64,000 nt of DNA from Patellaria atrata CBS 101060. Its lineage: Eukaryota > Ascomycota > Dothideomycetes > Patellariales > Patellariaceae. Positions 11,160 through 25,737 of this stretch are shown one piece after another; the first letter of the stretch is position 1, and each line of letters starts with the position of its first letter. The notes beneath the pieces are model-generated. The model saw nothing but the letters and a program-made list of their open reading frames with translations, made no database searches and was not told the DNA's origin. The position numbers and the translations under genes are program-made. The stretch spans positions 91,344 to 155,343 of the forward strand of contig MU006099.1 in assembly GCA_010093705.1 (NCBI GenBank), in the 5' to 3' direction.

Positions 11160-14100
11160 GATGGCCTTGGTGGCGATGCTCTGAAATCTCTTGAGTTTGG
11201 GTGTATGGGATTTCATGATGCCCCTTTTACGGGAGTTGGGATGAGTCACGTGCGACTTAGATACCGCACTGGTAGTAGCTGGTGGGGTGGAAATGGAAAG
11301 TGGCACCGGCATCTTCGTGATAAAAATATCTCAAACCAGTTTGATTATAGTGCTGTGGTGTACTATACTATATCCCGGACTCATGATTTTGTTTGGCGGA
11401 GTTCGATAGTACTTTCGATACCATCCGCTAACCATATTTTTTTTTTTGACATTATCGGATCACGCCTATGTAAATCCCCACAATGAGCAGTTCTTTAACT
11501 GATCTCCCTGTTCCAGAAGCAAGGATGGGCGAGGGAAAAACTAAATGTGCGATATGGTTAGGTCTATGAAATGGTTGATGGGTGTTACGTGAGGGGATAG
11601 GGGGTTGTACAACGTAGTTGAGTAGTGTAGTAGATGATGACTTTTATCGGATTCGTGGAGCATGAGGATGGTATGCCCGTCGGAGGATTAATTGTTTGGA
11701 GTGGATGGGTGTATGGGTGTATGGGGTGGATAAGGGGGAGTTGGGAAAGGTACCGAGCTGGTACTGTAATGTTATTTTATGTTATGTCATGTTATGCTGG
11801 GATATCCGCTCTATAATGGAAACGTCTCGGGGTAAGAATGGGGGTTAGGATGGGTTGGACGGTATAGGGGGAGGAGGTGTCGTACATGGCGGGATTTTTG
11901 GGACGTTTAAGTAGGTTGTGTAGGTTAGGTTATAGGGAAGGGGAACGGGAGGATATGGAAGGATGGGTTTTGGAACTGGGGGGCCGGAACCTCGAAAAAC
12001 AAAGAAACCCAAAAAAAAAAAAAAAATAGACAGTAATAAAAATGATGATGATGATTATGATGATAAGTATGGTGGGTTCTATACCATGCCTTATACACCT
12101 GAAAACGGGACACTCTGGTGGAAAACACCATGACAACACAACAGCGGCTGAGTTATATTCAAATTCCCGTTCAGAGCAACCACTGCGAGGTGTCATGCCC
12201 AACAATAGCGACTCAGGAATAGGAATCTATGGTCAAAGTCGCCATTACTAGAAGGCGGAAAAGAGTATGGTTACGGTTTTGTTCTGGCGCGAGGGAGGTA
12301 TGGGTAAAGGGGTACTCTCTTGACTTTGGGACGTTACGGGATGAGGTTTAGTTTAACGTACGGTTGGAGATCGCGTTTGGGATGGGATATATATGTATAT
12401 GGCATGTGATGGTGGTGTAAGTGTGCTAAATCTGGCAGTATAGTGCTGTATACGGTTCAAAATGGACGGTCATCGGTGTTTAAGGGATGGGACTAGTGGT
12501 TATGTGAGATTCGTGAATTTACGCTCCTAAAGGTGGCTGGGGTAGGATGCTTATGCATGAGAGGTTATGTCTTGATTACATTACAATTGATTGAGAGGTT
12601 GGGGATATCTGAGCTATTGTAAAGCATACACTGGGGACGCAAAGTAATTTTGTTGGCCGTGGAGCATAGTATAGAAACCGTCGAGACAGGTGTGGGATAA
12701 AAGCTAATGGCATCTTTTGGGAAGAGGGTATTGGTACTGTGAGAGTCTGACCTGTTGAATGTAGCTCAGTTGGAAATCCGGGCGTATTAATTAAGAAGTA
12801 TATATTGAACGAGTGGTCAGTTCAAGGTCCAGATGGTGGTTCGGATGTAAGAAGTATATTCACGGGTATAGAATGTGTTGGCTAGATGGTGATAAGTATG
12901 CGGTATAAAGAGTTAGTGTTATACATAATTGGGGGTTGTATGTTAGAATATTAGTAGTCGAACAATTCACATGAATTCGTTTGTCCTCAGTCATATTTTG
13001 ACTTCTAGAGCAAGATGATATACCCTTTACTGGAACAGTTCAGTTCTCGTCTCGTATACTAGACGTGTTTCCTCAGATCTGTACAGGCGAATCGTACTCA
13101 TAGAAGCCCCGATTCAGGCTGTAGATGTTGTGAGCTATTTAGGACTCCAACCACGTGCTTGCCCCGTTCGTTAGTCGGAAACCTCGGGGACCAAACCCAG
13201 CGGTAAGGCTGAGATATAGAGATATGCATGAAGCTTGGGGAGTTGTATAGGATGCGGAACGGGTTGGGCCGGATCTTGGGTTTGGGGGCCATGGGAGCGG
13301 GCAAAGGAGGAATGGTCAATAATCTGTAGGGGGTGTTAGCGTAACAAATTATGGCTAAGTTGTAAAGAGGGGTTGAAGAATGAAGAGGGTGTGCGGATTG
13401 GCCATCCAACCAGAGTTTGTATGGTTTATAGGGAATCTTTGAGATATATCAGTTGTGTGAGCCGTGTGTGTGGTCCGGGGTTTGGACCCCCAATCGGCGG
13501 GTATGAGTGATATCCCTCGGGTATGGTATCGAGTGTCCACGCGTGGGGGCTGAGTCAAGTAGCCCTGCGTCCTTTGAAAGATGACCCAGCACTGAAGAGT
13601 AGGATGTCACCTTATCCCACTTTCAATCTATTTGTTCCTTGACTATTTCACCGAATGGCCGAGGAAGAGAGTGACTCGGTGAGATTTTGAGGAAGTTGTT
13701 AAAGACGGAGAGTGCAATTGCCAAGAGCGATAGGGCTCGTAGTCCAGCAACGAAAGTTAGTGCTGATATTCTGAGCGAAGTGGAGGAGGTCTGACCAGGA
13801 CCGACGATAACGAGAGCAATTTCTTCAGGACTACTTAGGGTCAGACGATGGCGTAGGTGTGGAATACTGAAGATAAGAGAATAATGGTTTGCGTCACATC
13901 AAGGGTACCGCAAATACTGTTTATGAATGAACAGAACGTTACCTAGCAAGAAAGGCCCAGATTCTTTTCAACAAAGTATTTTATACGAAGCGAGAACGGA
14001 GGGCGTACAGCAGCGAAATCCGAAAATAGTTCAGGGACTTCATTCGAGAAACTGACCATAACACAGTCGAATCTCCTTTTACCTGAAACGACAAGAGATC

Positions 14101-15046
14101 GAATGAAGAAGGAAAAGGCCTGTCTGACGAGTAGACTAGAGGTTGATATAGACTAAAGCCAACAGTTATACAAGCCCAGCCCACGCAACCGTCCAAGTAG
14201 TGTCAGGGTCTCAGGAACCAAGGATCTTTTACTAAGTATTCAGTACGGGAATACAAAGTAATCTTGTAACCTATGTGACAGGTTACAGGTATTCAAGATA
14301 AGACGGAACGATGATTGCACATGTATTACATATATCTAAGGTACCAAAAGGTCATGACTGGCAGAAATCGTTAGGGACAATGATGCGATGTGAATTGTGG
14401 GGTTCTTCTAGTCGTCTGATAGATATAAGAGCGACATTATAGACACTGAAGAAGGAACAATAAGCACAGAGCCCTCCTTGAAATAGACCTTGGTGGGATG
14501 ATTTGACGTATCCTTGTAAACAGGAACTAAGCAATCAGGCCGCCATAGTGATGCAGCATGTATACAAGGTCTATTCAGACGGCGTTTGTAATACTCGGTC
14601 TCGACAAGTGGAGACGAGCGGTGAAAGTTCATCTCTTGTATTCTTTTGATTGATGGGAATGGGTTAAAGTGGATCGTAGAGTTGATATTAGTGAGGCTGA
14701 CTCCAACGCCGAAGTGTGTTGATCGGAGATAAAAAAAAAATGTAAGAAGAAAGGATTCTCAACATAGTGTCAACGGTTAGTGCGGGTTAGAACTAGTTCT
14801 CTGTTCGGTTAAAGCTCGTAATAATAATTGCCTCGACCTCATGGAAGATATCGATGTACATCTGAGACTGAGCCGTCTGGGGATGGGATAACGCGTCAAA
14901 ACGGACGGTCAAAAGGAAAAATGAAGGGGTCTAAAGGTAGTTATGTATGGCAGTGGAGTATTGATTCTCTCTGATTAATATATTTCCTATCATTATATCT
15001 CTATAAAGAACAAATATCTATCAAAGAAAAATGTGAGCTATATTCA
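11160..15046. other. 3.9-kb gap with no convincing gene; G-skewed + strand
   Basis: No ORF shows a recognisable domain. From about 11,500 to 13,550 the + strand is strongly G-rich and C-poor, with repeated GGG runs; a G-quadruplex-like run lies at 11829-11871 (four G-tracts with loops of about 7, 7 and 12). A 15-A run lies near 12012. Minus-strand ORFs at 13098-13558 and 13981-14632 are short and of unlikely composition. A long UTR or non-coding RNA is possible but unproven. Confidence 0.4.
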
Positions 15047-16288
15047 TCAAGCTTGACCCCTGACATATTGCAATTCCTCCGCCACTGTCTCAATGGCACG
15101 CTCGATTACCATCGGCCTCTTTTCTACCTGAACTCCCGGTTTAAGATCCTTTGCGAAACCTTCAAAGAATTTTCCTAAGATTGATTCTATGTCGTCAAGG
15201 AGGAGCCTTCGATTCTCGCGCACTTTCTTGACTCGCTCGTTGCTCAAGTCGTGTGCGTACTTTTTGGCCAGGTTGTCTGACACAATATGCAGGAAACCAT
15301 ACATGGTACCTCCTTCAACGGATGCGTCGGCCATATGACCAATCTCTGGATCCACCCAGTCGAACTTCTCTCCGTTCTTGTCTCTCCATGCGTTAGTTTC
15401 GTCGAGAACTGAAGGTAAAGAATAGTGAACTCCTAGTCTCACTCTCTCGTAGCCTTTAACATACTTCTCCAGGGGATTCTCCCACGTGACAATCTTATTT
15501 CGCAAAAACGACTGATTTCCTGTGGCAATAGATAGATTGGGTAGGATGTCTGGCTTCAAGGCGCCTAGTTTTCCAACGTAGAACACGCATTTGACGCCGT
15601 TGAGAGCTTGCAAAGCTCGCACCACGTTTCCACCAGAATCTCCCCAGAAGCAGATACGGCAGCCTAGAAATGCAACAGTGAGTCCATTGGACATTTTTTT
15701 CTTCTGCCACGCAAAAAGTTCGTCATGCTTGTCGCCATATTCCCAGACTCCAGATCCGGTAAAGCCCGTTAGCCCGTCAACGTAGCCGATAATAACCACA
15801 TCAGCGGGACCCATCTTGGCAAGATTTGAGGTCAATAGCGGCTCCATGCATTCTTTTGGAGTTGGCATTATGACTTGGACGACACTTGGATCTCTGCCTT
15901 GCAGGGAGAGGTGGGTCGCTATTATGTTGGCGTAGTGCTCAACATAATCAACACCGGGCCAGACATTGAGTTGAAGTACACCAGGAGAGAGCACGGTAGC
16001 GGTTGGACGCTGCCAGTTGAAGGGTTTGTCAACCTTTTCAATCGAGGCGATTTCAGCTAGACCTGTGCGAGTGTGTAACCCCTTGATTATGATTTTTGAC
16101 CATATATGATTTTGAATCTGGGGGTGAATTTTCATCAGCAAGTAGCCGTGGAGGGACTCGCCCATGGTATGTGTTGATACTGTAGCTACTGTAGGCTGCA
16201 TTTCTGTGGGGTCTTCAACGTAGGGATCTCGAAATATAGACTTTTGAGGATAGATAAAAAAGAGTTTTGAGGAGAGTGTGTTCCCCAT
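15047..16288 (-). CDS. Nucleoside-phosphorylase-like protein with N-myristoylation start
   Basis: A single exon of 413 residues read from ATG at 16288; the open frame extends nine codons further upstream but without an ATG. The middle and C-terminal parts resemble the purine/uridine phosphorylase (PNP/UDP) fold: VKCVFYVGKLGALKPDI (Rossmann-like strand and Gly-rich turn), GNQSFLRNKIVTWENP, and GHMADASVEGGTMYGFLHIV followed by SDNLAKK, which sits where the family has its substrate-binding Met-Glu and the VSD block. The N-terminus is MGNTLSSK, matching the MGxxxS N-myristoylation signal, so membrane attachment is plausible. Remote family assignment only; it might have lost catalysis. It is isolated from other genes by more than 2 kb upstream and nearly 4 kb downstream. 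Confidence 0.6.
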   Translation of the reverse strand: MGNTLSSKLFFIYPQKSIFRDPYVEDPTEMQPTVATVSTHTMGESLHGYLLMKIHPQIQNHIWSKIIIKGLHTRTGLAEIASIEKVDKPFNWQRPTATVLSPGVLQLNVWPGVDYVEHYANIIATHLSLQGRDPSVVQVIMPTPKECMEPLLTSNLAKMGPADVVIIGYVDGLTGFTGSGVWEYGDKHDELFAWQKKKMSNGLTVAFLGCRICFWGDSGGNVVRALQALNGVKCVFYVGKLGALKPDILPNLSIATGNQSFLRNKIVTWENPLEKYVKGYERVRLGVHYSLPSVLDETNAWRDKNGEKFDWVDPEIGHMADASVEGGTMYGFLHIVSDNLAKKYAHDLSNERVKKVRENRRLLLDDIESILGKFFEGFAKDLKPGVQVEKRPMVIERAIETVAEELQYVRGQA

Positions 16289-19219
<2,931 letters not shown>

Positions 19220-20199
19220 ATGGCGGTATTTCTACGAAAAAGATACACACAACACCAGAACAACATGATACCTGCCTAAGGTCGGATTAGAGCTTCTACA
19301 GTTCTCCTTTTGTCTAAATATCTTTGCATGGGAAACGGAAAACACGTACCTTATCATGACCTACTTACAGACGAATAAATGAATCAAGATAGTTGCTCAA
19401 TGGCTATTACAAGATATCCTCAAACGCGTTATACCGTGCTAAATCTAGAGCTTAGATCGTATCTTTTTGTACTTTTACCCCGCCATGAGATGAGAATTAG
19501 GGCGTCATAATGAACCCCCCGCACTAACTCACATCTTTCTAGCTTCCTTCGGATGCAGTAAGCACTTTGTCGACATTAAGCTACACTTCACTCCGAAAAG
19601 CCTGGGGACAATACAACAGATGAGACTATCTATTCACATTGTTGTTTCCAGTGCTGCTTCCAGAACACTTACTCAATAAGTGTTCAGGCCAATTCACGGG
19701 GCGGCGAGTTCAGCGTTGGCCCTGAATCCCCCGGAATCTGTATCCCAGTTACCCCAGATTCCGCCAAGTCTTCCAGCCCTTCCATATATCAATATTCTTC
19801 TATCACCCTCTGATACTTCTGTGAAAAGTATCGCCGTTCATGTCGTTGCTCGCATCAAGCTTACGGCTTTACTTCTTACTCGTGTGGGATCGTAAACATG
19901 AGTGCAACTGAAAAGGGGCACATCGTGCTCACGCTAATCCATAGGTCAGTCACGTCGGATATCATCAACCGCGAAGATGTAAACCACGAAGCATACCCCG
20001 CCGCTATGTAGTCGGCGGGAATATACTGTTTCTTTTTATATGAGGGAAGACAGCTTGTTCCTTCCACAGCCATTTTCACCGTCATTCTTGTAGTTGACTA
20101 TTTCCTAATAAGGTAGTCGCCAACAATATCCCCTTAAACGCGTGACCACACTCCCGGAAACAACGTTTAAAAATCTTTGGAAGAACCTCTAGATCAGCA
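19220..20199. other. Intergenic between two SDR genes
   Basis: No supported gene. Both flanking SDR genes run in the same direction with about 1 kb between them, enough for independent promoters. Confidence 0.5.
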
Positions 20200-21329
20200 A
20201 TGAAGGTTGGAGATTTCCCCATCAAGGGGAAGATCGTAGTAGTTACCGGAGGAGGATCAGGTGTGAAACTTTCAATTTCTCAATGTCGTGTATGATCTAA
20301 GCTTGACTCTCCGTAGGTATCAATTTCTCTTTCGTCAAAAAGGCGGTGGCCGAAGGGTGTAAGGTTATTATTGGAGACTTAACCTTGACCCCTGAAGCAT
20401 CGAAATGGTTCGACAAGGAGTCAAAATCTTCGCCAGTTTTCTTTGAGAAATGTGATGTGACAAAATGGGATCAGCTGAAAAATCTCGTGACTGTATCGTT
20501 AAAGCACTTCAGCGATGTGCCGGATGTCTACGTTGCAGGTGCTGGGGTGTTTGAGCCAGTAAGTCAATCTACTCCCTAAGATCGAAGATCCACTGCGGTG
20601 CTTGGTTGAAGCCGTCGGACGCGACAAGTCGTAAAATTGGTCTTATTCTATCACTAACAACACCACAGAAATGGTCCAACTTCTGGGATGATACTGAAAT
20701 GGAACGTTACGCCGAGATGGACATCAACGCGTCCCATCCGATCAAATTGACCCGCATAGCTATGCAGTCTCTAGCCGAGAAAAACAAGAAAGGCGTCGTA
20801 CTCTCTTTAGCCAGCATAGCCGGGCTCCAGGGTACGTACTCCGCAGCACTCTATTGCGCTAGCAAGCACGCTGTCGTTGGGTTCACGAAGAGCATGACGC
20901 TCGCGGATGAGTTGGAGGGAGTTAAGGTTGCCACGATATGCCCAGGGTAAGCATCCCAATTCTTATCTCTACTTCGCACCACTCCTTTGGGTAACGAACC
21001 CTAACTGCGACAGACTCGTTTATACGCCTCTCTGGACCGACCGCCACGATGCAAAACAAGCGCTCGATCGCTTCGGGGTCGTCATGGAGAACGCCCAAAC
21101 CCCAGACCAGGTTGCAGATCTCATGTTGGAGGTCATCCAGGAGGGAAAGTACACCGGAGGAGCCGTTGTCGAATGCACGGTAGGCGGTTCAAGAATCATC
21201 CCTGAGTGGAATATCTCCCCGCCCCCAGGGGTCGGGAGTTCGGTCCCGAGAGAGGTACTTGAGAAGAACGTCAAGCCGATGAGGGATATTATGAGTGCGT
21301 ATAGACAGAAAGCTCCTGCGAATTTGTAA
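20200..21329 (+). CDS. Short-chain dehydrogenase/reductase, 15-PGDH-like
   Basis: Exons 20200-20260, 20317-20558, 20669-20946 and 21014-21329 join in phase to 298 residues. The N-terminus GKIVVVTGGGSGINFSFVKK is the Rossmann dinucleotide loop; IGDL with an acidic residue after strand 2 favours NAD. Also seen are VAGAGVFEP (variant NAG), LASIAG with the catalytic Ser, YCASKHAVVGFTKS (YxxxK) and CPGLVYTPLW. The pattern resembles fungal SDRs annotated as 15-hydroxyprostaglandin dehydrogenase-like; the substrate is unknown. The first exon is only 61 nt and ends inside the Gly-rich loop, a split also seen in the SDR fragment at the right edge. The C-terminal tail (GSSVPREVLEKNVKPMRDIM) has no known motif. 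Confidence 0.88.
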
Positions 21330-24300
21330 GCATGTTACCAAAGGGTGGAAGGGTGATTGGGATTTTTTGTTGGAACTGTGATGTCATAAGACTCATACGA
21401 GAAGATATGGTTTAGAAAATCTCTGGAAGCGACTTCATTTCAAAAGCTCCCGACTTTTTCACCAGTATCAGGTTGCTCTGATCATCTGCAGTTCCATTAT
21501 AGCTGAAACTGAATCATTGAGTTGAAATAGCTTATCTTCCTATAGTTATTTTACTAAATAACTACTTGTGTATCTTGTACCATATCAAAAAGAAAATAAG
21601 TCGGACACGAGAGTTAAACTAGGCAAGGTGAAGAAAATATTGAAAAATAAAGTGTAGAACTTAAGGAATAGCCTGCCAGCTTCGACAGATACGCTATTCC
21701 CGCTCACTTCCATTTTAACTGTAGGTCTTTAAGTATACATGCCTTTACCTTTGTAAATTTAATTTTCCATTCTCTATATCTTAGAGGTCGCTCGTCCTTC
21801 AGGAAGAAGGGGGATAAGGTAAGGGTGTAATTAAGTTAAGCTCAATCAAATACTATAGAATAATTAGGAGAAAGAAAAAGATTTAAAATTCGTTTAATTG
21901 TCTATCTTAATAAAGGGAGTACTGGAGGATGACGTAAGGGATAGTTTCTAATGCTCCGAGATCAACATTCAGTTTGGAATACCTAACTGCACTTTCAAAT
22001 ATTTTTACAGTTTCGAATGCCTACTTGACGCTGTTTTGTAAGATTCAGCGGAATCGGTGCTTCGGTATCATAAACACTGCGAAGATGCTGATGTAGATGA
22101 ATTTTGACGATTTAGTGTCACCTTTTTTAACTGTCGTATAGCTGTTAGTTTTCTTGAACGTCTTGAACAGATGGCTCGTCTTGAATAGATAGCTCGTTGG
22201 TCCTTTGAATAAACAGCTCTCTTTGGTGTTATGATAGCGAAAACTCAGCGCTTCAAAAAAACCGAAACTGAACCCAGGTTTACCTTTTCTGCGGTGCTCT
22301 ATAATACCGAAGCACCGATTCAGTGGCTGAATCTTACAAACCGTGCCAAGTTAGTATTTAAAACTGCTTTTTGTAATTAAAACTGCAGTTCGGTATTCGA
22401 AACTAAATTTTTGATCATCTTGGAGCATTGGAGACTATTTCTCGGGTGACGTAGCCCGCACGGCCCCTCTGTACTCACTCTTTGAACAAGTTCTAGTCTT
22501 TACCTTATACTCCAAGGCTTACTTCTCCTCCACCAGCAATACCATCACATCTCAGCAGCATCTGACATTGAGACTCCATGCGCCGTTGTTTGGGATGAGT
22601 AAAGATTAGTACTTCACGTCTGGAACTCTCGGGTTCGTCGGTGTGCTACGGCATAAGTGGTGAGGAGACTACTTACGTACTTTGTACTGCAAGATTTTCT
22701 CTAGACGCCATAAAACTTCCACCTCTCGCAAGCAAAATGTATCCTTGGACCTGATACCTCAAGAAGATATATAACAGTGTCCGCCGCTTTAGATGGGGTA
22801 GAATTTCAGACGGTATTGGTATATCACTTCAGCTGGAAGTCAGCAGGCAGAACGAATGTGCCATCCTCTCTAAGATCATACCGAGGAACACAATAACCAG
22901 CACTATAGGCACAGTATCATCGTATCCTACAACATTGAGCGCACAATGCTACTCACTTATAGTCACGCGTTCAGTGAAGTATGCTCAAAGTGCAGAAGGG
23001 GTCCTTTCCCCCAAGAGCATCTGCCTTGGGAATATATACTCATTATATGGTAATGAAATACTGATCAATCAACAGAGGTACCGTACGTACGTAAGATGCT
23101 GTCAGGAAGATCATGGGAACCCGGAATCCTAGGTAGAGTCTTACTTAGGGTGACAAGCATGATGCTATAACAGGCAAGTTTTCTGAATGCTTTCATTGTT
23201 TGGATTTAGGGGGGACTGTCACCCTCAAATGACCCTAAACGGGTTTTCCATGCGATAATGTACCAGTTATGTCATCTCGATTTCTACTCTCTCTCTCTGA
23301 ACTTTGGCACTCTATTTCACGTGAGTTAATGCTTACCACGAACCGTATGATACGGCCGTAACATGTCCTACCCCTGAGAAATATTTTACTTCCTTTTCAT
23401 GTAACACACATAGTCAGAGCAGCTGCACATTTGCAATTGGTTCAACTTATCTATTCAAATTACATCATCCGTCTTTGGTGTTGTGATACAAAAGTCAGTG
23501 TAACATGACTCAACATCTATGAAAAGGTCAAACGTAAACAAGCCGTGCCAAGGTCTCTTGTTGCAAGAATCTCTCGCCTTAGAAGATTTTTCTCTCGGAA
23601 GCTGCTCACCGACTACAATCCTTCCTTAAATACAGGACGTGGAATCACTTAGTCCCGTGATTTCACAAGAGCATCTCTTGTATGAACAGTTGGTTACCGG
23701 CACAAGTGAGCCTTTGCATATGTCTCTTTTTCGTCTTGTCCAAGACCTTCAGTTCAATTCGACCCAATGGTCCTTCCATATGTATATCCATCCGCCCTGG
23801 CGGCGATACTCCTTCCAAGCTCACTTCAATCTCATGTAGTGCCTGAACGGCGAGGCCGGATCCTTCCACATAAGCAGACGCATTTATGAGGACGTCTTGT
23901 TGTCATTCTAGGGGCATCACTCTCGTTAATCTCGGATTACTAAAAGGTGATTTGCAATCCAACAAAGATAATGTAGTTGTTACAGTAAAGGTGAGATGCT
24001 ATCATTGGTCTCAAATGCGGCTGAAACTGTTGAGAATCATAAATGTTACGTGCGTAATATGAAGTAGACTGGGCTGAACGACGCAGAGAGACTGGGAACT
24101 CGAGTCATACTTGTGGGAAATGCTGATTTTCAATCCATGCCGTCAACATCATGAAGGACCTCAATTTACGGGAGCGGTGTAGCTCGTTCGGTGTACTCCA
24201 AGTTCCGCATCCTCAAAGTCAGGACGGAAGAGATTGGTCTTTCTGTACCACGAATATAAATTCACCCAAATATCCTCACCATTTCTCATCAGCAGCTCAT

Positions 24301-24374
24301 CCAGTAAGCACTTCACTCTTCACCCAAGCATCTCAAACCTCATCACCAAACTTCACCATACCTTAGCATCCACC
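21330..24374. other. 3-kb gap with an inverted-repeat element
   Basis: It holds the palindromic element at 21917-22476, described separately. The flanks are AT-rich and contain no convincing ORF. Nothing else recognised between 22,480 and 24,374. Confidence 0.5.
21917..22476. mobile_element. MITE-like element with long imperfect terminal inverted repeats
   Basis: About 165-185 bp at the left (21917 to about 22082) is repeated inverted at the right (about 22291-22476). Matching landmarks include TTTGTAAGATTCAGC / GCTGAATCTTACAAA, AATCGGTGCTTCGGTAT / ATACCGAAGCACCGATT, and GAGTAC / GTACTC at the outermost ends. The ~210-bp centre has no ORF. This is the layout of a non-autonomous TIR DNA transposon or foldback element. 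The arms have drifted apart noticeably, so it is not a recent insertion. Exact ends and target-site duplication are uncertain. Confidence 0.7.
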
Positions 24375-24806
24375 ATGCGCTTCATCTCTTTCTCCGCTGT
24401 GGCCTCGGCCCTTCTCTTGATCTCCACCGCAAGCGCGGGCTGCTACACCAGCGGTGACACCTGGGACGACGTCAACAACGCGAAGTACCACGTCGAGGGG
24501 ATCTGCCGAGAATGGTCTTCCGGCGCGACCGGGTCCGGCACGACGAGGACTTCTTGCAAAGACGGCAGATCCAGCGCGCAGCACTACGACTATCTGCTCT
24601 ACAATCAGGGCTCCAGCAGGACCGTCCCCTTCGGGGATTGCGTTACGGGACTGACGAAGGAGATTGGAGGATGCTCGCGCGGCGGCGAGAGTTGCGAGAA
24701 TAGTTGGTGCTATAGGTGAGTTTCCCCTTTAGGAATTTGTGGGCTGGGGATTCGTGGGTGGGCACTGATGTTTGCTAGGTCCGACCCCAATGCGGGAATG
24801 TGCTAG
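24375..24806 (+). CDS. Small secreted cysteine-rich protein, effector-like
   Basis: Exons 24375-24715 and 24779-24806 join in phase to 122 residues; the second exon adds only SDPNAGMC. Residues 1-21 are a signal peptide (MRFISFSAVASALLLISTAS, cleavage near Ala-Gly-Cys). The mature part has eight cysteines (23, 44, 61, 89, 100, 107, 112, 122), an even number suited to four disulphides. The ending (GGCSRGGES, then W-x-Y-R-S-D-P-N-x-G-x-C) recalls a group of small secreted fungal proteins of unknown function. Secreted effector or antimicrobial roles are inference. GC content is clearly higher than in the flanking DNA. Confidence 0.78.
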
Positions 24807-25737
24807 AGGGACTTTGAAGTAACTCGTAGATTGTGGAGAAGGGGTGCGGAGGACCCACTTTATACTGTCGTTACCACGTCGATTGGAATTGGATGGAGGG
24901 TGCAGAGGAACTCACTTATACTGTCTTTACCACGGAAATTGGGAATGGGGTGTCATTTTACGCGTCAAAAGAAGGACAGATTTTGATTGTGACTGTTGAG
25001 GCTGGGATGTCGACGGATCCGTGTGGATGTCTAGCTTCGATCATAAAATTCTTGCTCCCATGATGTTCAACTTCAAGTAACGCTTCCTTTTGCTGGATTG
25101 ACATATACATGCGTATCACAACTCCATCCACTTCGAAGCTACGAATATCAATCTCCAGCTTTTACTAAAGTGAATTTCCTTATCACCTACCAAATCACAC
25201 GTTAGTAGATTCTCTCACCTGAAACCCGCATCTGTAAATTGACTCCCGAGACTACTGTATCCTTAGGCCTTCCATAGATAGGGGAATATCATCAGCTGTT
25301 GTGCACGGCCGTAACAGAATCAAATATTAGATAATCCTCTCCTAAGATCTCCGTCGATGAAGTTACAAATGATACAGTACTTCCCTCGCTAATGCTGTAG
25401 TTGCGAACTTTTGTGTGTTAGGGGTTGAAGGGGGTTTTTGCTTTGGAAGAGTCTATGTGGTTATGATGTTGGGTGTTTTGGATAAATTTCTGGTGTTACT
25501 TTAGACGTGTAGGATTAAAAGTTGATTCTCTCTCATTTTCCTTATTCGAAAGATCTGATGTTGAGCTTTATCAGGATTGTGGTTTAAGATCTGATAACCT
25601 CCTTTCGGTCCGAAAGCTTGGTGGTAACACGCGCCCCTGGACCACCGACGCGTCTTCCTAAATCCCTCGTCCCAATTTCATGTTCTGAAATCTATATCCT
25701 ATAATATATACCGATTTCCCAGCCCCACTCACACATA
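24807..25737. other. Intergenic
   Basis: The ORF at 24833-25063 has no signal peptide or known motif and overlaps the probable 3' UTR of the secreted protein gene; it repeats an ACTTATACTGTC-type phrase internally. No gene supported. The end forms the upstream region of nse2. Confidence 0.4.

Noticed and set aside
13098-13558. Overlapping minus ORFs of 67-103 codons in the 11-15 kb gap
   Set aside because: Composition (Pro, His, Thr, Ser-rich) follows the G-skew of the + strand rather than protein-like usage.
24833-25063. Second small protein gene after the secreted effector
   Set aside because: No signal peptide, no cysteine pattern and no splice signals; probably the 3' UTR.
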